This document shows positions 1 to 13,071 of a DNA stretch of 64,000 nt, piece after piece. Each line of letters opens with the position of its first letter. Position 1 is the first letter of the stretch. The notes beneath the pieces are model-generated. The model saw nothing but the letters and a program-made list of their open reading frames with translations. It searched no databases and had not been told where the DNA came from. The translations under genes and the position numbers were made by a program. The stretch is taken from NCBI GenBank assembly GCA_027422505.1, contig JAPQWV010001065.1, forward strand, positions 1-64,000, written 5' to 3'. The DNA comes from Craterostigma plantagineum. Its lineage: Eukaryota > Streptophyta > Magnoliopsida > Lamiales > Linderniaceae.

Positions 1-988
1 AAAGAAACGAAGAACTAATAGAAGAGTTTTCCCAAGGACGAGGACTATGAAAGTTGTTAAGAAATGGCGGATGCTATGCTTAGGAAGCTAACAAGTATTG
101 GGATAAATTCTTTGGGATCATGGTTATTGGTTGTGTTTTAGATCCAAGATATAAATGGATTGTGTGCGTTACTACTTTGAGAAAATATATGGTGATGATG
201 CGGAAAATGAAGTTGACAAGGTTACCAACTTGCTTACCGAAATTTTGGGTGAATATAAAAAAAAAGTGAGGCAAGTGATGAAGTTGGCGGTTCTAAGTAG
301 TGGCGAAAGGCTCTCGTAAGCGGGCAACACCTCTTGCGGATGGTGGCGAAGAGGACGGGTTTGCTAGATCAAAGAGGAGAAAAGTGAGACACTTTAATAG
401 TATTCGAAGTGAGTTAGAGACCTATTGGAAGATGATATTTTTGATGAGAATAAAGATTTTGACATCCTTCAGTTTTGGAAAGTGAATATCAAATATCCAA
501 CTCTTCGAAAAATTGCAATGGATGTGCTTGCTATTCCCGTGTCTACGGTGGCTTCTGAGAGTGCGTTTAGCATGGGCGGGAGAGTTGTTACCCCTCATCG
601 TTCGAGGCTTCATGCAAAAACTGTGGAAGCTTTGATGTGCTTGCAAAGTTGGATGACGGATGACCTCAAAGGTATTGCCTTTTTGTAGTTTTGTTAAAAA
701 AAAAGCATTTATGAATATGCATTCGATTATCATATATGTTTATATGTTGTGAATTTGTGTGAATTATGTAGGAACCATCATGGAGGATACATTTGCGCTT
801 GGCTCGATTATTGAGGACTTGGATGGAGATGAGCATGAAGTTGATGAAGTTGAGATACTTGATATGGTATGTCTATAATTTCAGAAAATTTTTAAATTTA
901 CTTTAATTTTAGCATTCTTTCAATGGTTTTGTTTAAATTTAAGGATCTTGATGATGTGCAATCCTCTCACTTCGAAGATGATATTTGA
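1..988 (+). pseudogene. hAT transposase, C-terminal part (broken)
   Basis: This is the 3' part of a hAT-superfamily (RICESLEEPER/Ac-like, BED-type) DNA transposase. Positions 100-280 encode a conserved DPRYK core segment in two frames. Positions 425-671 encode the C-terminal hATC dimerisation domain, with IPVSTVASESAFSMGG, RSRLHAKTVEALMCLQSW as the key motif. Two good introns (672-771 and 867-943) join the domain to an acidic tail ending in TGA at 986-988. Frame breaks near 165, 300 and 420 prevent one continuous reading frame. The 5' part lies outside the window. It is probably a decayed or assembly-damaged autonomous hAT element; family assignment is firm, activity unlikely. Confidence 0.85.
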
Positions 989-1149
989 AGATTCGACTTG
1001 GATTCGGAGCATGAATTTTCTACTTAGATTTTCCTTCTTTCTACATTTTCTTATGAGATATTGATTTAATCAAGAATGTTGTTGGATCTATTCTAATGTG
1101 TGATTTCTATTGACAGTTTGATCGGATTCTGAAATGAACTAATGTTGTT

Positions 1150-1330
1150 TTTAGAGTATTAAAGATCCATTTTATGCCCATTTAAGACCCGTTTACCCTT
1201 TAATTTAATGGATTTGGATCTATACCCAATTATTGTTACCCGTTAAATAAATGGGTATGTCCATACCCATTTATTTAATTGGTTTGGATATGGGTCTAGA
1301 TGGGTATAACCATACCCTACCCATTGGTCT
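1150..1330. repeat. Palindromic AT-rich stretch with ACCCAT/ATGGGT words
   Basis: The stretch downstream of the hAT transposase is dense in ACCCATTTA and TAAATGGGTAT words in both orientations, so it can fold on itself. Subterminal repeats of this kind are usual in hAT elements, so this may be the 3' end of the element at 1-988. I could not place the exact inverted terminus or a target duplication. Confidence 0.4.
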
Positions 1331-1545
1331 CATCGTAAACTGAACTTTTTTTCATTCTAGTTTTTTTCTTGTAATTTTTCATAAAGTTCAACGGCACAGC
1401 TCAGATTCTCCTCCTCCTCATTTCACCTTTGAGTTGAGAACAAAATCTAGGTGAAATTACACTAGCATTTAACTCCAACAACAAAATCGAACAGAAAGTG
1501 AAATCTTAGATGAAAAAAAAATAAAACACACAAAAAGCACACGAA

Positions 1546-3372
1546 TCATTTGTCGTCGGCGAGGCCGAAGTGTTCGTCGAGGGTACGCTTATTCACTCGC
1601 CCGAACCCCTTCGCAACTTCGGCCATTTCCTTGAGCTTTGCGACTTCGTCCTTTATACGACTCACCCTATTTAATACGCAGTCGAGCAAAGAATCAGCGT
1701 CATCGGGCGAAGTATTCCTCGTTAGGTTAGTTCTGTCCCTATCGAGCTGTTGATAAAGGTTGAGGACATAGCTTTTCTGCGCAGAGAACTTTTTAGACGC
1801 GAGCTTATACTCCGTTTCTTGCGACTTTTTTAAAGCTTCTAGAACGGCGTCGACCTCTTCCTCGAGTTTATGGATTCGACTCCCGGGTCGAATTTCGAAG
1901 ATAGCTTAGGCGATTCGATTTCGCAGTGTCTCGAAGCCTCGTTTCGTGGATTTTCTCGCAGTGTTTGCGCACGGCGGGAGATCTGCGCGGTTATATTATG
2001 CTGAGTAGTCGTAAAACGTAAAAAGTAAGTCTGAGAGTAGAATATGCGCCGAACGAAAGGATCACCAGAAACTGCAGATGACAGTTCTTCGTTCTTCAGA
2101 AGATCCTTGAGGCTGTCTCCGTTTTTGAGCTGATTAAGCATCAGATGATCGATCGAGTCACAATCGGGTGTTTGAAAAGAAAAATTGAGAAACAGAAAAA
2201 TAAATTGCTCTACAGCGCGTTCATTAAACTCTTTCAATAGGGTACCTTGCCATGGCCAATTCGATCTGATGCGACAAGACCTTCCCTCGTATTCTTTTTG
2301 ACCCGCGAACAAGACATGAGCAAACTGAAGAATCTTCTCAATCTCGCTGCGAGAATCAATGGATGCGCAATTTTGCAGAACGTTTGTAACGTGCGGAATT
2401 AGGTCCGTTCTTGAATCACATCTACGGCAGTAGTATTCAGTGTTCAAACCAATGGTCCCACCGAGCGTTCCAGCCATATAAGCGCGTAAGGCGCATTCAA
2501 TATGGCTCATATGTCCACAGGTATAGCCATCGACGTTAGCTTCGCATTTATATAACTGAAGCCACCAAAGCTTACCTCGATCTTCTCGCAGCATAGAATG
2601 CAGCAACAATCTCTGCAAAAAGTAGGCTCGCTGCAGCAGATATCGCATAGCATCGTATCTTGAATGGACATCTTTTCAGCATTTAAGCTGCTGCACAATT
2701 TATTACCAGCCTTGCAACGAAGCTCTTTGTTAGGCGCATCAGATTCAGGTTTTTCTGCGGTATCTACTGGACCCTTCAACAGCTTCAAATCGCCTGTAAA
2801 CATCATATATTACGCGGTGCGCAATTTAATAATGTTTAATTTGCTTCCTAGTTCCAACTAACCACGCCTAGAAAGAAATGATGAAGAGACTCACTTCCCA
2901 AATGCCATCAAAGTAAATTTTAACCATTAAGAGTTTAAGAACATTTTACTGGAGATTGAAACAGAAATAGAAATGACGCCATACCCTTTTTAACTTGACG
3001 AGATGGAACTTTCCAGCTAAATGAAGCAAAAAAGGCCTCTATGTCGGCGTTTGGGTAGTTTGCGCGGACAAAATGCTCCAGCGACAGCTTGCTGGCATAC
3101 TTTGTGGCAAATCCAGGGCGACATAAGTGGCTTGGAGGAGATATGTATCTGTCCACATAGTACCCCGATAACGCTGTTCTCTTTCCAACTTTCCACCTCC
3201 AATTGTCGCCAGGATTTGGCCAATTTTCAGGTGCATAAGGTCGGCCTTCACCTGACTTGTTAGCAGAGACTGGGTACAACTTTAGCTCGTTTTCACACAG
3301 CCCACTTGAGCTTTCTTCATTTTGTGTTGGATTGTCGATATTCATCAGGATATTTTGTGCCTCGCTGGTCAT
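1546..3372 (-). CDS. OBERON-type PHD-finger protein
   Basis: Nuclear PHD-finger protein of the OBERON-like family. Exon 1 (3372 to 2985) holds an N-terminal conserved block with APENWPNPGDNWRWKVGKR. Exon 2 begins at 2791 and carries the Cys/His-rich Oberon PHD: CDICCSEPTFCRDCCCILCC, then CGHMSHIECALRAYMAGT and EYYCRRCDSRTDLIPHV. The C-terminus (to TGA at 1546-1548) is a coiled coil with ALKKSQETEYKLA and LNLYQQLDRDR, ending in HFGLADDK, as in the family. The frame breaks at about 2547 (inside SYI-KCE), about 2327 (before VRGSKRIRGKVLSHQIE) and about 1880. Each break leaves family-like sequence on both sides, so I read these as single-base losses. OBERON proteins act in chromatin and meristem regulation; the specific role of this member is inferred. 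Confidence 0.85.
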
Positions 3373-4549
3373 TTAAACTCTGCAAAATGAGTAAAAAAAA
3401 TAGAAAATTCTTCAAATGGGTAAGTTAAAATTTAAGATGAGAAATCAATGCCGCGCGATCAGAAAGACTGGAAGAGGTCGAGAGGTTAAACCTTCAAGAC
3501 TACCCAAAAAAGCATTCCATATCATGGATTCAAAATAAATCAGTTCTGCTAACGACGAGGCGGGCGCTGGGAATGGGAATACAGTGCAAGTCTTTAAACC
3601 ATTGTCATAGAATTGAATATCGACATGATTGAACTCCGTATATTCTTAAATGATGCACATTTTCTGTCCTATAGAATTCATATATAATTTTGTACTAGAA
3701 ATACTGAATCAAAGGCTAGCCAAACTAACGCCTTTTATAAATCCAAATTGATACGAGGTAGAAGAGGTGAAAACATGTAAAGCTTACAAATTAATCAGAG
3801 AAACACCAAAATGACAAATAGTATCAGATAAACACCAAAACCACACAAAAATATCAGATAAAAACCAAACTCGACTATCCAAAACCACCTGTGCATCATA
3901 GATGTCCATAAAAAACATTAGATCGATATCACGCGGAATCTATTTCACATATAGGATTTCAATTGATGACAACTTCTGAAAAATTGATACATATAGAACG
4001 TAACTAACCCATTCGTCGTTGAATGAATAACAGAAGGTTTTGAGCTTCCACCTAACCCGGTTTTCAAGGAATCTTGATTCAATACTCAGATTACTGCTTT
4101 CATTCAATCACCATTTTCCGAGGAATGAGAAAAATTGACAGTCAAAACAGCCGACAGATATTCAACATCAAAGAAAGAAACTAAAGGTTACGAATAAGAG
4201 TTAGATTGAGAATTTGGTTAGAACTTACAAGTAATTTATGCCGATCAGAAACCCTACATAATAAGCAAGGCCGTCAAAACCCCTACACAAGACGAATTGG
4301 TTTCCACGTCCCAGCGACAGAAAATGTAAATAGTAGTACTGTGAATTGTGATTATGGATCAGCTCCTCTAAAATGGGTAGGGTGTGCAATGACTTTAAAA
4401 ATGGATAATTACGTGTCATACCCCAAACATGTTTTAAAATATCCCGTCACAAAAAACTATTGTTTAAAGAACCTTAACATTTATAAAATTTGGAGATGAG
4501 GACCTAGATTTCACAAGTGTTATAAAGTGTATATGAACTGGTATCGATG
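3373..4549. other. Intergenic, no gene seen
   Basis: Probable promoter and upstream region of the minus-strand OBERON-type gene. It is AT-rich. I see no reading frame with recognisable domains on either strand. Confidence 0.5.
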
Positions 4550-4745
4550 ATCGTTTTCAGAACAATGAATTGGTAATGCTTAACAATGAAGTATACTGGA
4601 AAAACATTGAAGTGGTACTGCAGAACAATGAAACGGTAGTACAGAATAATGAAGTGGTACAAAAGAGTAATGAAGTGGTACTGCAGAAATCGGGTCCTTA
4701 AAACTATGAATTTTCTGACAGGGGCCTGAAACCCAAGTTTAAACT
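4550..4745. repeat. Degenerate tandem words (AATGAAGTGGTACTGCAGAA)
   Basis: Six to seven degenerate copies of a roughly 20-bp unit built on AATGAAGTGGTACTGCAGAA, followed by a stretch with CTGACAGGGGCCTGA. The same CTGTCAG/AGGGGCC word occurs at the edges of the inverted-repeat element at 31270-31700, suggesting related non-autonomous elements. Confidence 0.5.
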
Positions 4746-4774
4746 ACGAAGGGGTCTAAATTGTAAAAGCCCTT

Positions 4775-5334
4775 TAAAAAACCGCGCCACACTGCACCGT
4801 ACACGACAATTAACCGTCCAAACCATGGTGTAATTTTATGTAAGAAACCGCACTGTAATAATGGTTCGCTGTGAATTTTTGCTACAAACCGCACCGAACC
4901 AAACCGCCTACTGGTGCATTAATAATTTTTTCATACAATTATATCTAATTTTTATTTTATGCTAATTATATATTTACTAGTTAGTATATATAACTCCATT
5001 TTTTATTAATAAATAATATTTTAGTAATGAAAACCCAAATATATTAGGGTTAAAATAGGTACAGCTCAAATACTTAATAAAAAATCGAGTCTATTTATAT
5101 TTCGAAGTTCAAATAAGCTAATAAGTTACGATTTAATATTTTTCCAATATTTTGGTTCTAATGAGTAGTATGCTTGTTGATTTTTGTTTTGCTTTTTAAG
5201 TAATGAACGTATTATTCAATAAACTATAATATTTTATTTCAATAAGTTAAAATTTATTTTTTTAAAAATTGCAGATTGCGGTTTGGTGTGGAGTTCGCCA
5301 AAAACCGTCCAAAACCTCACCACGCACACCCCTA
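4775..5334. mobile_element. hAT-type MITE-like repeat (ACCAAACCGC-rich)
   Basis: A non-coding stretch rich in ACCGCACCGAACC and GCGGTTTGG words in both orientations. It ends in CGCACACCCCTA, whose reverse complement TAGGGGTGTGCG is a common hAT terminus in plants. The left terminus is not clear and no target duplication could be read, partly because a Tourist-like element abuts the right end. Confidence 0.45.
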
Positions 5335-5335
5335 A

Positions 5336-6132
5336 GACTATCTTTATCAATGACGTCGACAACCGGTCATGATAATAAACTATTATTTTCTCTCTCCTCC
5401 ACATCCACAACCTACACCACAATCCAACCTAATAAATTTCAACTTTATCGACAACCCAACACAACCCATAATATTATACTCCCTCCGTCCCATACCGTTT
5501 TGGATATTTTACTATGCCGGGCGTCCCAAACCGTTTTGAACATTTTCTTTTATAGCAAAAAACTACCACAAACAATCAATATAATACTATTAAATATTCT
5601 AAAAGACGTGTCGAAATATACACTTTTTCACCTTTTAATGGTACTATATTATTAAAATATTCAATTTCTTAAAAAACCGTACCATATCCCAAATGTCCAA
5701 AATCGTTTGGGACGGAGGTAGTATTTTATATTATTTTAAGTCGTATTTAAATGTTTGAAAATAGATTACATTATATAATATAAAATTTAGATACTTTGGC
5801 CATTGGAGAAAAAATGATATGAATTATGATAGCTTATAGAATGTGATAGAGAAATAGATAATTTGAAATTGTGATTCAAATGTATCAATATTAAATCTCT
5901 ATTTGTAGAGAAATAAATTTTAAAAAGTATAATTAAAATGTATCATAAAAATTCATAAAAGCATATATAACAGTTTATTGAAAACTGTGCACAAACCGAT
6001 TGTGATCCAATTTGGTACACCAACCGGTTGTGGCTTGGATCACAACCGGTTGTGGGAACTATTACATTTTTTTGGTTTATTTTGATTGATTATACTCCAC
6101 AACCGGTTTTGAGGTCATCAATAAAGATAGTC
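5336..6132. mobile_element. Tourist-like (PIF/Harbinger) MITE, TAA target duplication
   Basis: Terminal inverted repeats begin GACTATCTTTAT and end ATAAAGATAGTC, and similarity extends about 30 bp inward. The element is flanked by TAA at 5333-5335 and 6133-6135, the 3-bp duplication typical of PIF/Harbinger elements. The interior is AT-rich with ACAACCGGTTGTG palindromes and holds a nested Stowaway. No coding capacity. Confidence 0.75.
5479..5721. mobile_element. Stowaway MITE nested in the Tourist-like MITE
   Basis: Starts CTCCCTCCGTCCC and ends GGGACGGAGGTAG, the standard Stowaway (Tc1/mariner) terminus, flanked by TA on both sides. It lies wholly inside the element at 5336-6132, so it inserted later. 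Confidence 0.85.
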
Positions 6133-6135
6133 TAA

Positions 6136-6721
6136 ATATAGGTTAACTGATATTACAACTCAGCCCTCAGTTCTAAGTTTTATTCATTTTTAGACCCTAA
6201 AGTTTTAGAACAATCCTGTTAGATATTGGCCCAATCACCCAATCAAGAAGCCATAAACTGCGAAAATAGAAATCTTTCCAGTAAAGAATATTAAAGATTG
6301 GAAGTTCTATCCCATGTTTGTCTGATTCCAATTTTCAAAGTTGTTTCATTTATTTCTGTGACACCTTTGACGGATTCTCCAATCAGTGAACTCAATTGCA
6401 AATGTAAAAGAAGTTTCAATAACATCTATTTTTTTTCAATTAGGTCCCAGATTTTACGTTGGAGTACATATACACCTTTCATCTTCTCCAATTCAAACTC
6501 CCCCCACAAAATGCCTCAAACACCATCACCAAGCACCTGAGTATGAACTCTATTCAAATTCAAGCCATATATAATCATAGCAAGTTTCTATCCATCTGTA
6601 ATAAGTAAGCTTCACCACTACTTACTGTCCAAATCAAGAACCTCTAAAACAATCAAGCACCATACCATTTCTTCAGGTGTTTCAAGAACATGGCTAGGCT
6701 GCTGTTGAACAGTTAGTAGCG
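6136..6721. other. Intergenic, no gene seen
   Basis: Lies 3' of the IDM1-like gene, whose 3' UTR probably reaches into the right-hand part. No reading frame with recognisable homology. Confidence 0.4.
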
Positions 6722-9700
6722 CTAATCATCTTCCTCGACTTTGCTTTTCGTACCATTGCCTTCAGCGTGACACTTGTCAGCTTCCCTGACACGGCCACTG
6801 GCGTTCTCAGAAGATGCATTATCATGCGTTTCACCATGGATGGAAGGAGAAGGTATCAAACCAGTCGACGATAATGGTGATTCTTTTTGCACATTTTGCA
6901 TTGCCATCTTCGACGCGCCGTCTTCTTTGGCCGATAATTTTTCGGGATCAGAAGGTTCGCCATCCATCTTAGCAGCTTCAGTATCTGTTTCTTGAACTGA
7001 AACAGGGGAGTGCGATTGCTCTTTCGTTGCTTCAGAATCTTCTTTCGCGGCTGCAATTTCGACAGAATAACGAATTAAAAAGGAAAGAAATTATTACTAT
7101 TCGTAATAATAAGATCGAAGGATTGCGCAAAACGCTAACCCTCGGGACTTTTTGGCTCAGCTAACTGCTTCTGCAGCATATCCGTGTCGGGAAAAAACAG
7201 CAAGTTAAGAGATTTTAGTTCTCTTGATGTGCATCGCCGAGTTCACAGAAGCCAAAGCCATCCATCCACGTGCTAGTGTGTTCAGCTATGGCGGGAACAA
7301 TCAACTGAGCAACTTTTACAGAACGAAGCTCCTGGGAATTAATAGCAAATGAAATAATTAAAATATAATCCGACTTGATTCGTGTTAGAAAAAATGGCGC
7401 AGATAAATGTAGCAAGTCGCATAATCATCTTACAGATTCGATTGCGGACAAAAAGCGCAAGCACATTCCTTGACGCCTGTATTTATCGCGCGTACCGATA
7501 AATGGAATCTCGGCGAGCACTGTCCCATGGATCCTTAAGTAAAGAAAAAGACAAAAAGGAAAAAAAACAGTAATTATTCGCGCAAGTCTAAGGGAGGTAA
7601 CGAAATTATGAAGAACATTCTCATTACCTAATCGATGCAGCACATACTATTTCATCGCCACGTTCCAAAACAGCCGTGTAGAATCTACCAAAATCTAGGC
7701 GGTTGAAATTCGACCTACATGATTACAATACAACAAACATACCATTGGTCATCTGTTCTACAGAAAATAATAAAGATGAAGGAAAACGACCAAGTTATTG
7801 ACGACTAAGTTTAAATGGATTACCCGCAGTTATAAACAACGGTTTCTATAATATTTATCCCACCCCTTCGGTCAATGATGGGGAGAAAACACTCATCCAT
7901 CACAGATAGCGCGACGGCCAGCTTTGAGTTGCATTCAACTCTGTTAGTGAATCCCTGGACAGAAGTATCAGACACATCTGTCCTTTGAAGAAGAGACCAC
8001 GAGTATCCCACCTCTAGTTCATGTTTAACTCCAATGATCTTCTGAAAATGATCATAGAGCTGCAGAAATAAAGAAGAGAATGTTTTTGTTAGACTTAGTA
8101 ACATATTCATGTCATAAAATTAGGCGCATCATATGTTAGTTTCTCGCAAAATCAACTCCACGACTAAACACAATAGGTGATCCTTATTCGATAAAGCACT
8201 AAGCTTTTTGCCCGATCGATATTTTCTGAACGTTCATGAATGTGGCATCGAGAAGGCTTATAGAAACACAACACAGAGTAGCAAAAGTAACATTTTGCGC
8301 ATAAAATGAGCAAAGCATATTAATGATTAATACCTTCTGGCATGTCAGTTCACAAAAGGTTGCACTCGTAGGTTTCTCACTGACCTTCTCGCTGCATGAT
8401 GTATGATCTGTATAGCGAAAGGAATAAAATTATTATGGCTCAATTTTGATTATTCTATGATATGCACTAATTTTATACGTAGATGAGAGCAGAGAAGAAA
8501 TAGGGGACAAAACATGAAAGATACTTTCAAGCCCGAAAAAGCATACATTTTTTCCCACAGAAGCTGCAGCGGCTAAGTTCAAAATCATTAACATCGTCGC
8601 AGGCGTCGAACTTTCCACAAAATTTGCAAGTACAGTGAGGACAATGCCAATCATCTGAAGGAAGCGTCTGCAACAAGATAGGAATTAGACAACCAAAAAG
8701 ACAATATATATATAGCGCACGTTTCTAATGTTACGAAAAAATATTACTATACAAGCAGGTTTAGGCATTGTACTGCTAACAAGAATATATCGCGATTTTG
8801 TATGGCATGTACTCTTGTCATATCTCATGTCTACATAAATATATCAGCAACCTCTCTTCCTTTATGTCAGAGAGAGAGGGAGAGAGAGACTCACATAACC
8901 AAAATGTCCACATGCTAGAATCACATTATGCAATACCATTAATAACTTAGCACACATTAAAAAACAACTTATGGGAAAAGTACCTTCATTCCCAAACACA
9001 TATGATGGAACGTCGACGTACAACTATCGCAGCACATCAAATCTCCACCATCACCACATATACCACAGGTATCATCGTCTGGATCATCACCATCAGCACC
9101 TATATTATGGAAACCTCGAACAATCGACTCATCTTGCTTATTCCAGGCATCAATTTGACATTGTAACAGAGATGAGCCCGACTCCAAGAATATGTTTTCG
9201 AAAGGCTGACGAGATTTGCTGCCAGCATGCACCTCGAACTTCGAAACAGTAAGTATTTTACTGCAGCAGCCACAGTGGATACCGTCCCTAGTGATCCAAC
9301 CTTCTTGCATTACTCGAGATCGTTTTCTGTTCATATATTTCAACCTTTCGCCAGGCTTTGCAGTGCCAGAGTCAATAATACCCAGGCCAATATCGTTCTT
9401 TTCCCAGTATATGGAATATATCCATCAGACTGAAAGTCTTCCCCTTTGTTAGAGTTACGAACCACAAGTGTGCATCTGCTGGCAGTTAATGCATTTGTTC
9501 CTCGTCGAGTGATGTTAGGCTCGGTGGTGTTGTAAGCTTTTTCTTCAACCTTAAGTTTGCTGGGCTTTCCGTTTCCTGAGATATTACATGGATCATCGCC
9601 AGTCTCTCGATCAACTCCACGAGACTGGTCTCTTTGTGTCTTATTTTTCTGTTTCACAAAGAAACTGAGGGGCTCCTCTTCTTCCTCTTCGCTGTCTGAG

Positions 9701-10744
9701 TTCTCTGAAGACTCTGCTTGAGGAGATATCTCTGCAGTTTTGATCATGGGATCGTGTCTATTCTTTGTTCTCATTTCTGCCTGGATTTTCTTTTTGGTTC
9801 TCCTCGTAAGTTTATTCACAAGATCTTCAGGCAACGGTTAACCGGGGTTGAGCCTACGCTTGGCTTGCTTTCATCGTCGTCTTCCTCTAGCTGTTTCTTG
9901 AAGGCATCATAAGCCTTAGTAATAGACCAATATCCTATTCCCCTAGGATCCATGTACACAGCATCCTGATAATCCCTGTTCTTTCTAGGTCTGTAATCAA
10001 TAGTCCAACCAGCTTCCATCAGCATCTCTTTTATTTTCTCACGCAACATTTGCTTCTCAGTACTCCCCACATTCTTGGATTTCCCCTTTTAAACTTTCTC
10101 TGCACTTATGTCCCTCTCATCTTTTGTTCTCATTGAATTTGGCGATTCATACGACGAGTCCTTCCTGACAATGTCATCACTCTCAGAATCAGTGTGTTCT
10201 TTAACTTCCTCAGAGTCATAACTCTTGCCAGAAGATGGCATACCCTTCTTCTTCTTCTTCTTTATCTTCTGATCCATCCTCACCTTCAATAAGCCATTCT
10301 TCCCCTGCAATCTAATCGGCTCATCACCTTCCTCCAACTCAAGTCCTTTATTCCTTATGTCATCAGAGTCTTTTCCCTTGCTCTTTCGACTTCTAGAACC
10401 ATCGATGTCAACACTTTCTTTCCGTTTATCCAACTTTGACTTCTTGCTTGAGCTGACTCCTAGCTTCTTTGCCTTCCCATTACCCTTTTCTCCCAATACT
10501 GGTTCACTCCATCTTCGAAATGGCCACGCTTCACTGTTTTAGTATCGAATTCATCATACTCATCGAAATCAAACAAATCCAACCCAGTCCTTTTCTTACT
10601 GCTGCTACTCTGCACATCAACATCTTTATCATCTTTCTTATTCTCCAATGAGTCGTTGCGAATTCTCCTCTTATTATTCACTTTCTTTTTTATCACTGCC
10701 AATGGCTTGTCCTCGTCAATCGAACCCGAATTTTCACTTCCCAT
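6722..10744 (-). CDS. IDM1-like PHD-finger/GNAT acetyltransferase
   Basis: Large nuclear protein of the plant PHD-finger/acyl-CoA N-acyltransferase family that includes IDM1 (histone acetylation in active DNA demethylation). Start taken at MGSENSGS (10744); an ATG at 10768 is in frame. Order: Lys/Ser-rich charged N-terminus; [19 protein letters not shown] block (about 9990); acidic linker; [18 protein letters not shown] block (about 9270); PHD finger [19 protein letters not shown] (about 9050) continuing in exons at 8547-8667 and 8334-8407; GNAT domain in exons from 8059 to about 7220, with [14 protein letters not shown] as the acetyl-CoA loop; Ser/Glu-rich tail. Frame breaks lie near 10490, 9835, 9382 and 7228, with an in-frame TAA at 10089-10091, all between family-like segments. 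Confidence 0.87.
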
Positions 10745-12351
10745 CGTTTTAGAACCCCCCCTTTCCAAAAGGCCCGCAACTCAAGTCACAATTCCCTTCA
10801 ATTTTGATACCTTAACACCTCTGATGCACTTTTTCTACTTCAAAACACCGCCTAATTAAATATAATACACCTTTTCGAGCTTCAACAGCAAGCAGCTCCA
10901 AAGCTTCAATCAACTTTATCAATTGGAGCTCAATTTCGACAGATCTAAATAAAACAAAGAAAACCCACCCAAAAAAAGAAGTAGCTCAACTTCAGCCCAT
11001 CACATGCACAAGTGAAATGCGAGTGAAACCATCATTTTTCTTGACCAAGCTGAAAATCAGACTGATTCCAGCTGACTGATGTACCTTTGAAGTCAAAGCG
11101 GTACAACGAAAACCGATTCGTGAATGGGAATGGGGACGAAATTCAGAAATTCAATCGTAATCGCCTCGTTAAATCTTGTGTGTGTGCTCCCAAAGCAGCT
11201 ATGAGCTGATACGTTTTTTTTTCCTTTTCCTATTTGTTGTGTTGTTTTGCACTTGTAAGTTGTAACGCAAGGAAAGTTATACATGGAAAAACAACAAAAT
11301 GGGAATTCAATTCACATATTACATGGACTTGGCCTTGCTATCTCATATAAGAGAGCTTCTATATTCTGAATAGCAACGTTAATGGACAATTGAACAGATA
11401 AATGGGCTACATTTTGCATATGAAGGCCCATTAAAATTAAGCATATTTTTCGTATAATAACTTATATAGGTAAGTAATATTCGAAATCTATTAAAAATGT
11501 TGCAATAGGCGGATGGTCCCTTCCATATGTAATAAAGACATGAACTGTTCCGTAGTTAAAAGGACGGCAAAGTACATATCTTGCAATAGATTTTAATCTT
11601 GTGGTCCTTCAATCTTCATCATATCTTATGATCGTCGACCTTTTATACTTGGGAAAACTGTGCCACTACTACATTTTAGTCTCATTGCCCTTCATTTAAG
11701 AAACTATACTTTCTTGTGCAACCATCACTAAGGATATTCTTGTAGCTACAAAAAAAAAATAAAATAAAATGATTATATTGATACCTTAATTTTGATGTGA
11801 ATATTCGCATTGTAATGTAACCAATAATAGATTTTAAATTTTGCGACACTTGGACAGTATTTTCTGATAATCCGGGAATCATGGATATATCGTAGGCGCC
11901 ACCCTGGATTCCATGCATAATCAATGCAAATTTTTTTACTAATAGTGACAATATTGAGTCACGTATATATAAGTAATATAAGGTGAGGAATTTTAGAAAT
12001 TAAATAAGCAAATGTTGAATTTAAGCGTCATTTTGGTCCACGCCATGTTTCACGATTAATCACGTGACACCTAGCAAGAACCGGCCATCGCAAGCATGTG
12101 ACTACATGACAATGCCAGTAATCTAAGTTTATTTTATTATATTGTAGTTCAAATTTATTTATTTTTAATGGTAAGTTAGTACAAAGGTGAATTAATGGGG
12201 ATGCATGTGACTTTTCCAAACTCCGATTCGGTTATTGTTTCCATGCAGTGATACTTTGCAATTTATACATATATTTATAATTATGATAGCTCTGCAATGA
12301 TACATCATACAAGGCAGAGCCAATGATGCAACGACCCAAGATATTTATTAA
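10745..12351. other. Intergenic, upstream of IDM1-like gene
   Basis: The first few hundred bases are probable 5' UTR and promoter of the minus-strand IDM1-like gene. The rest is AT-rich without recognisable genes. Short frames near 11700-11950 and 12030-12220 show no known domain. Confidence 0.5.
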
Positions 12352-13071
12352 GGCGGTGTTTGTTTCTGGTGATCCAGCATCGCGGTGATACTCAGATCAT
12401 CATAATGTGAATATCACCGTGATGTTGATCAATGTGATATATCATCATTGCATTTGTTTTGGGGTGATATTTCATTTCGCCTATTAAGGTGATATTGGAA
12501 TATTATGTTTGATTAATCACAGTATTTTGTGGGGTGATATTGTATAAATGACATACTTAACCATACGTATATCATATGGGTAGTGTGAATTAATATTTTT
12601 ATGTTGAGATGATGCGTTTTACGTAATAATGAGCAATGATTTAGTATCGAATTTAATTATTTTTAAGCATGAATTATAAGTCTATTATATAATTATCAAT
12701 ATTATTTTAAATTTTAATTATTAAACATGATTTAAGATTTAAATAAAATAGTTATATAATTTAAATATGAATTAGGTTATGTAAGGAATAAATGTTAAAA
12801 TATCAAGGGGAATATTGTCCAAATAAAAAATTTCAAATATCACCTCATCACCGTAATGTTGGATCACCTAGTTTTTTGGGGGTGATCTAAAAGTTGAAAT
12901 ATCACCCACTTTGATCACCTAGGTGATCCTTCGTTACGGTGATGACTCATCACCTACGTGATCCTTCATTACGGTGATGACTCATCATCTACGAAAACAA
13001 ACAGAGTGATGAAGAGATATGTGAAGATCACCGTGATAGTTTTGGAGGATCACCTAAAAACAAACACCCCC
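12352..13071. mobile_element. DNA-transposon derivative with GTGTTTGTTT inverted ends
   Basis: Starts GGCGGTGTTTGTTTCTGGTGA and ends with the near inverse TCACCTAAAAACAAACACCCCC (shown here only as terminal words). The interior repeats GGTGATC and ATCACC words in both orientations. This fits a non-autonomous PIF/Harbinger or hAT-type element. The flanks do not give a clean target duplication, so the superfamily is open. Confidence 0.6.

Noticed and set aside
2548..2567. A 20-nt GTAAGC...TTCAG segment that would restore frame in the OBERON-type gene as a micro-intron
   Set aside because: Far shorter than any plant intron, and the segment itself encodes the conserved GGFSYI residues. A single missing base is the simpler reading.
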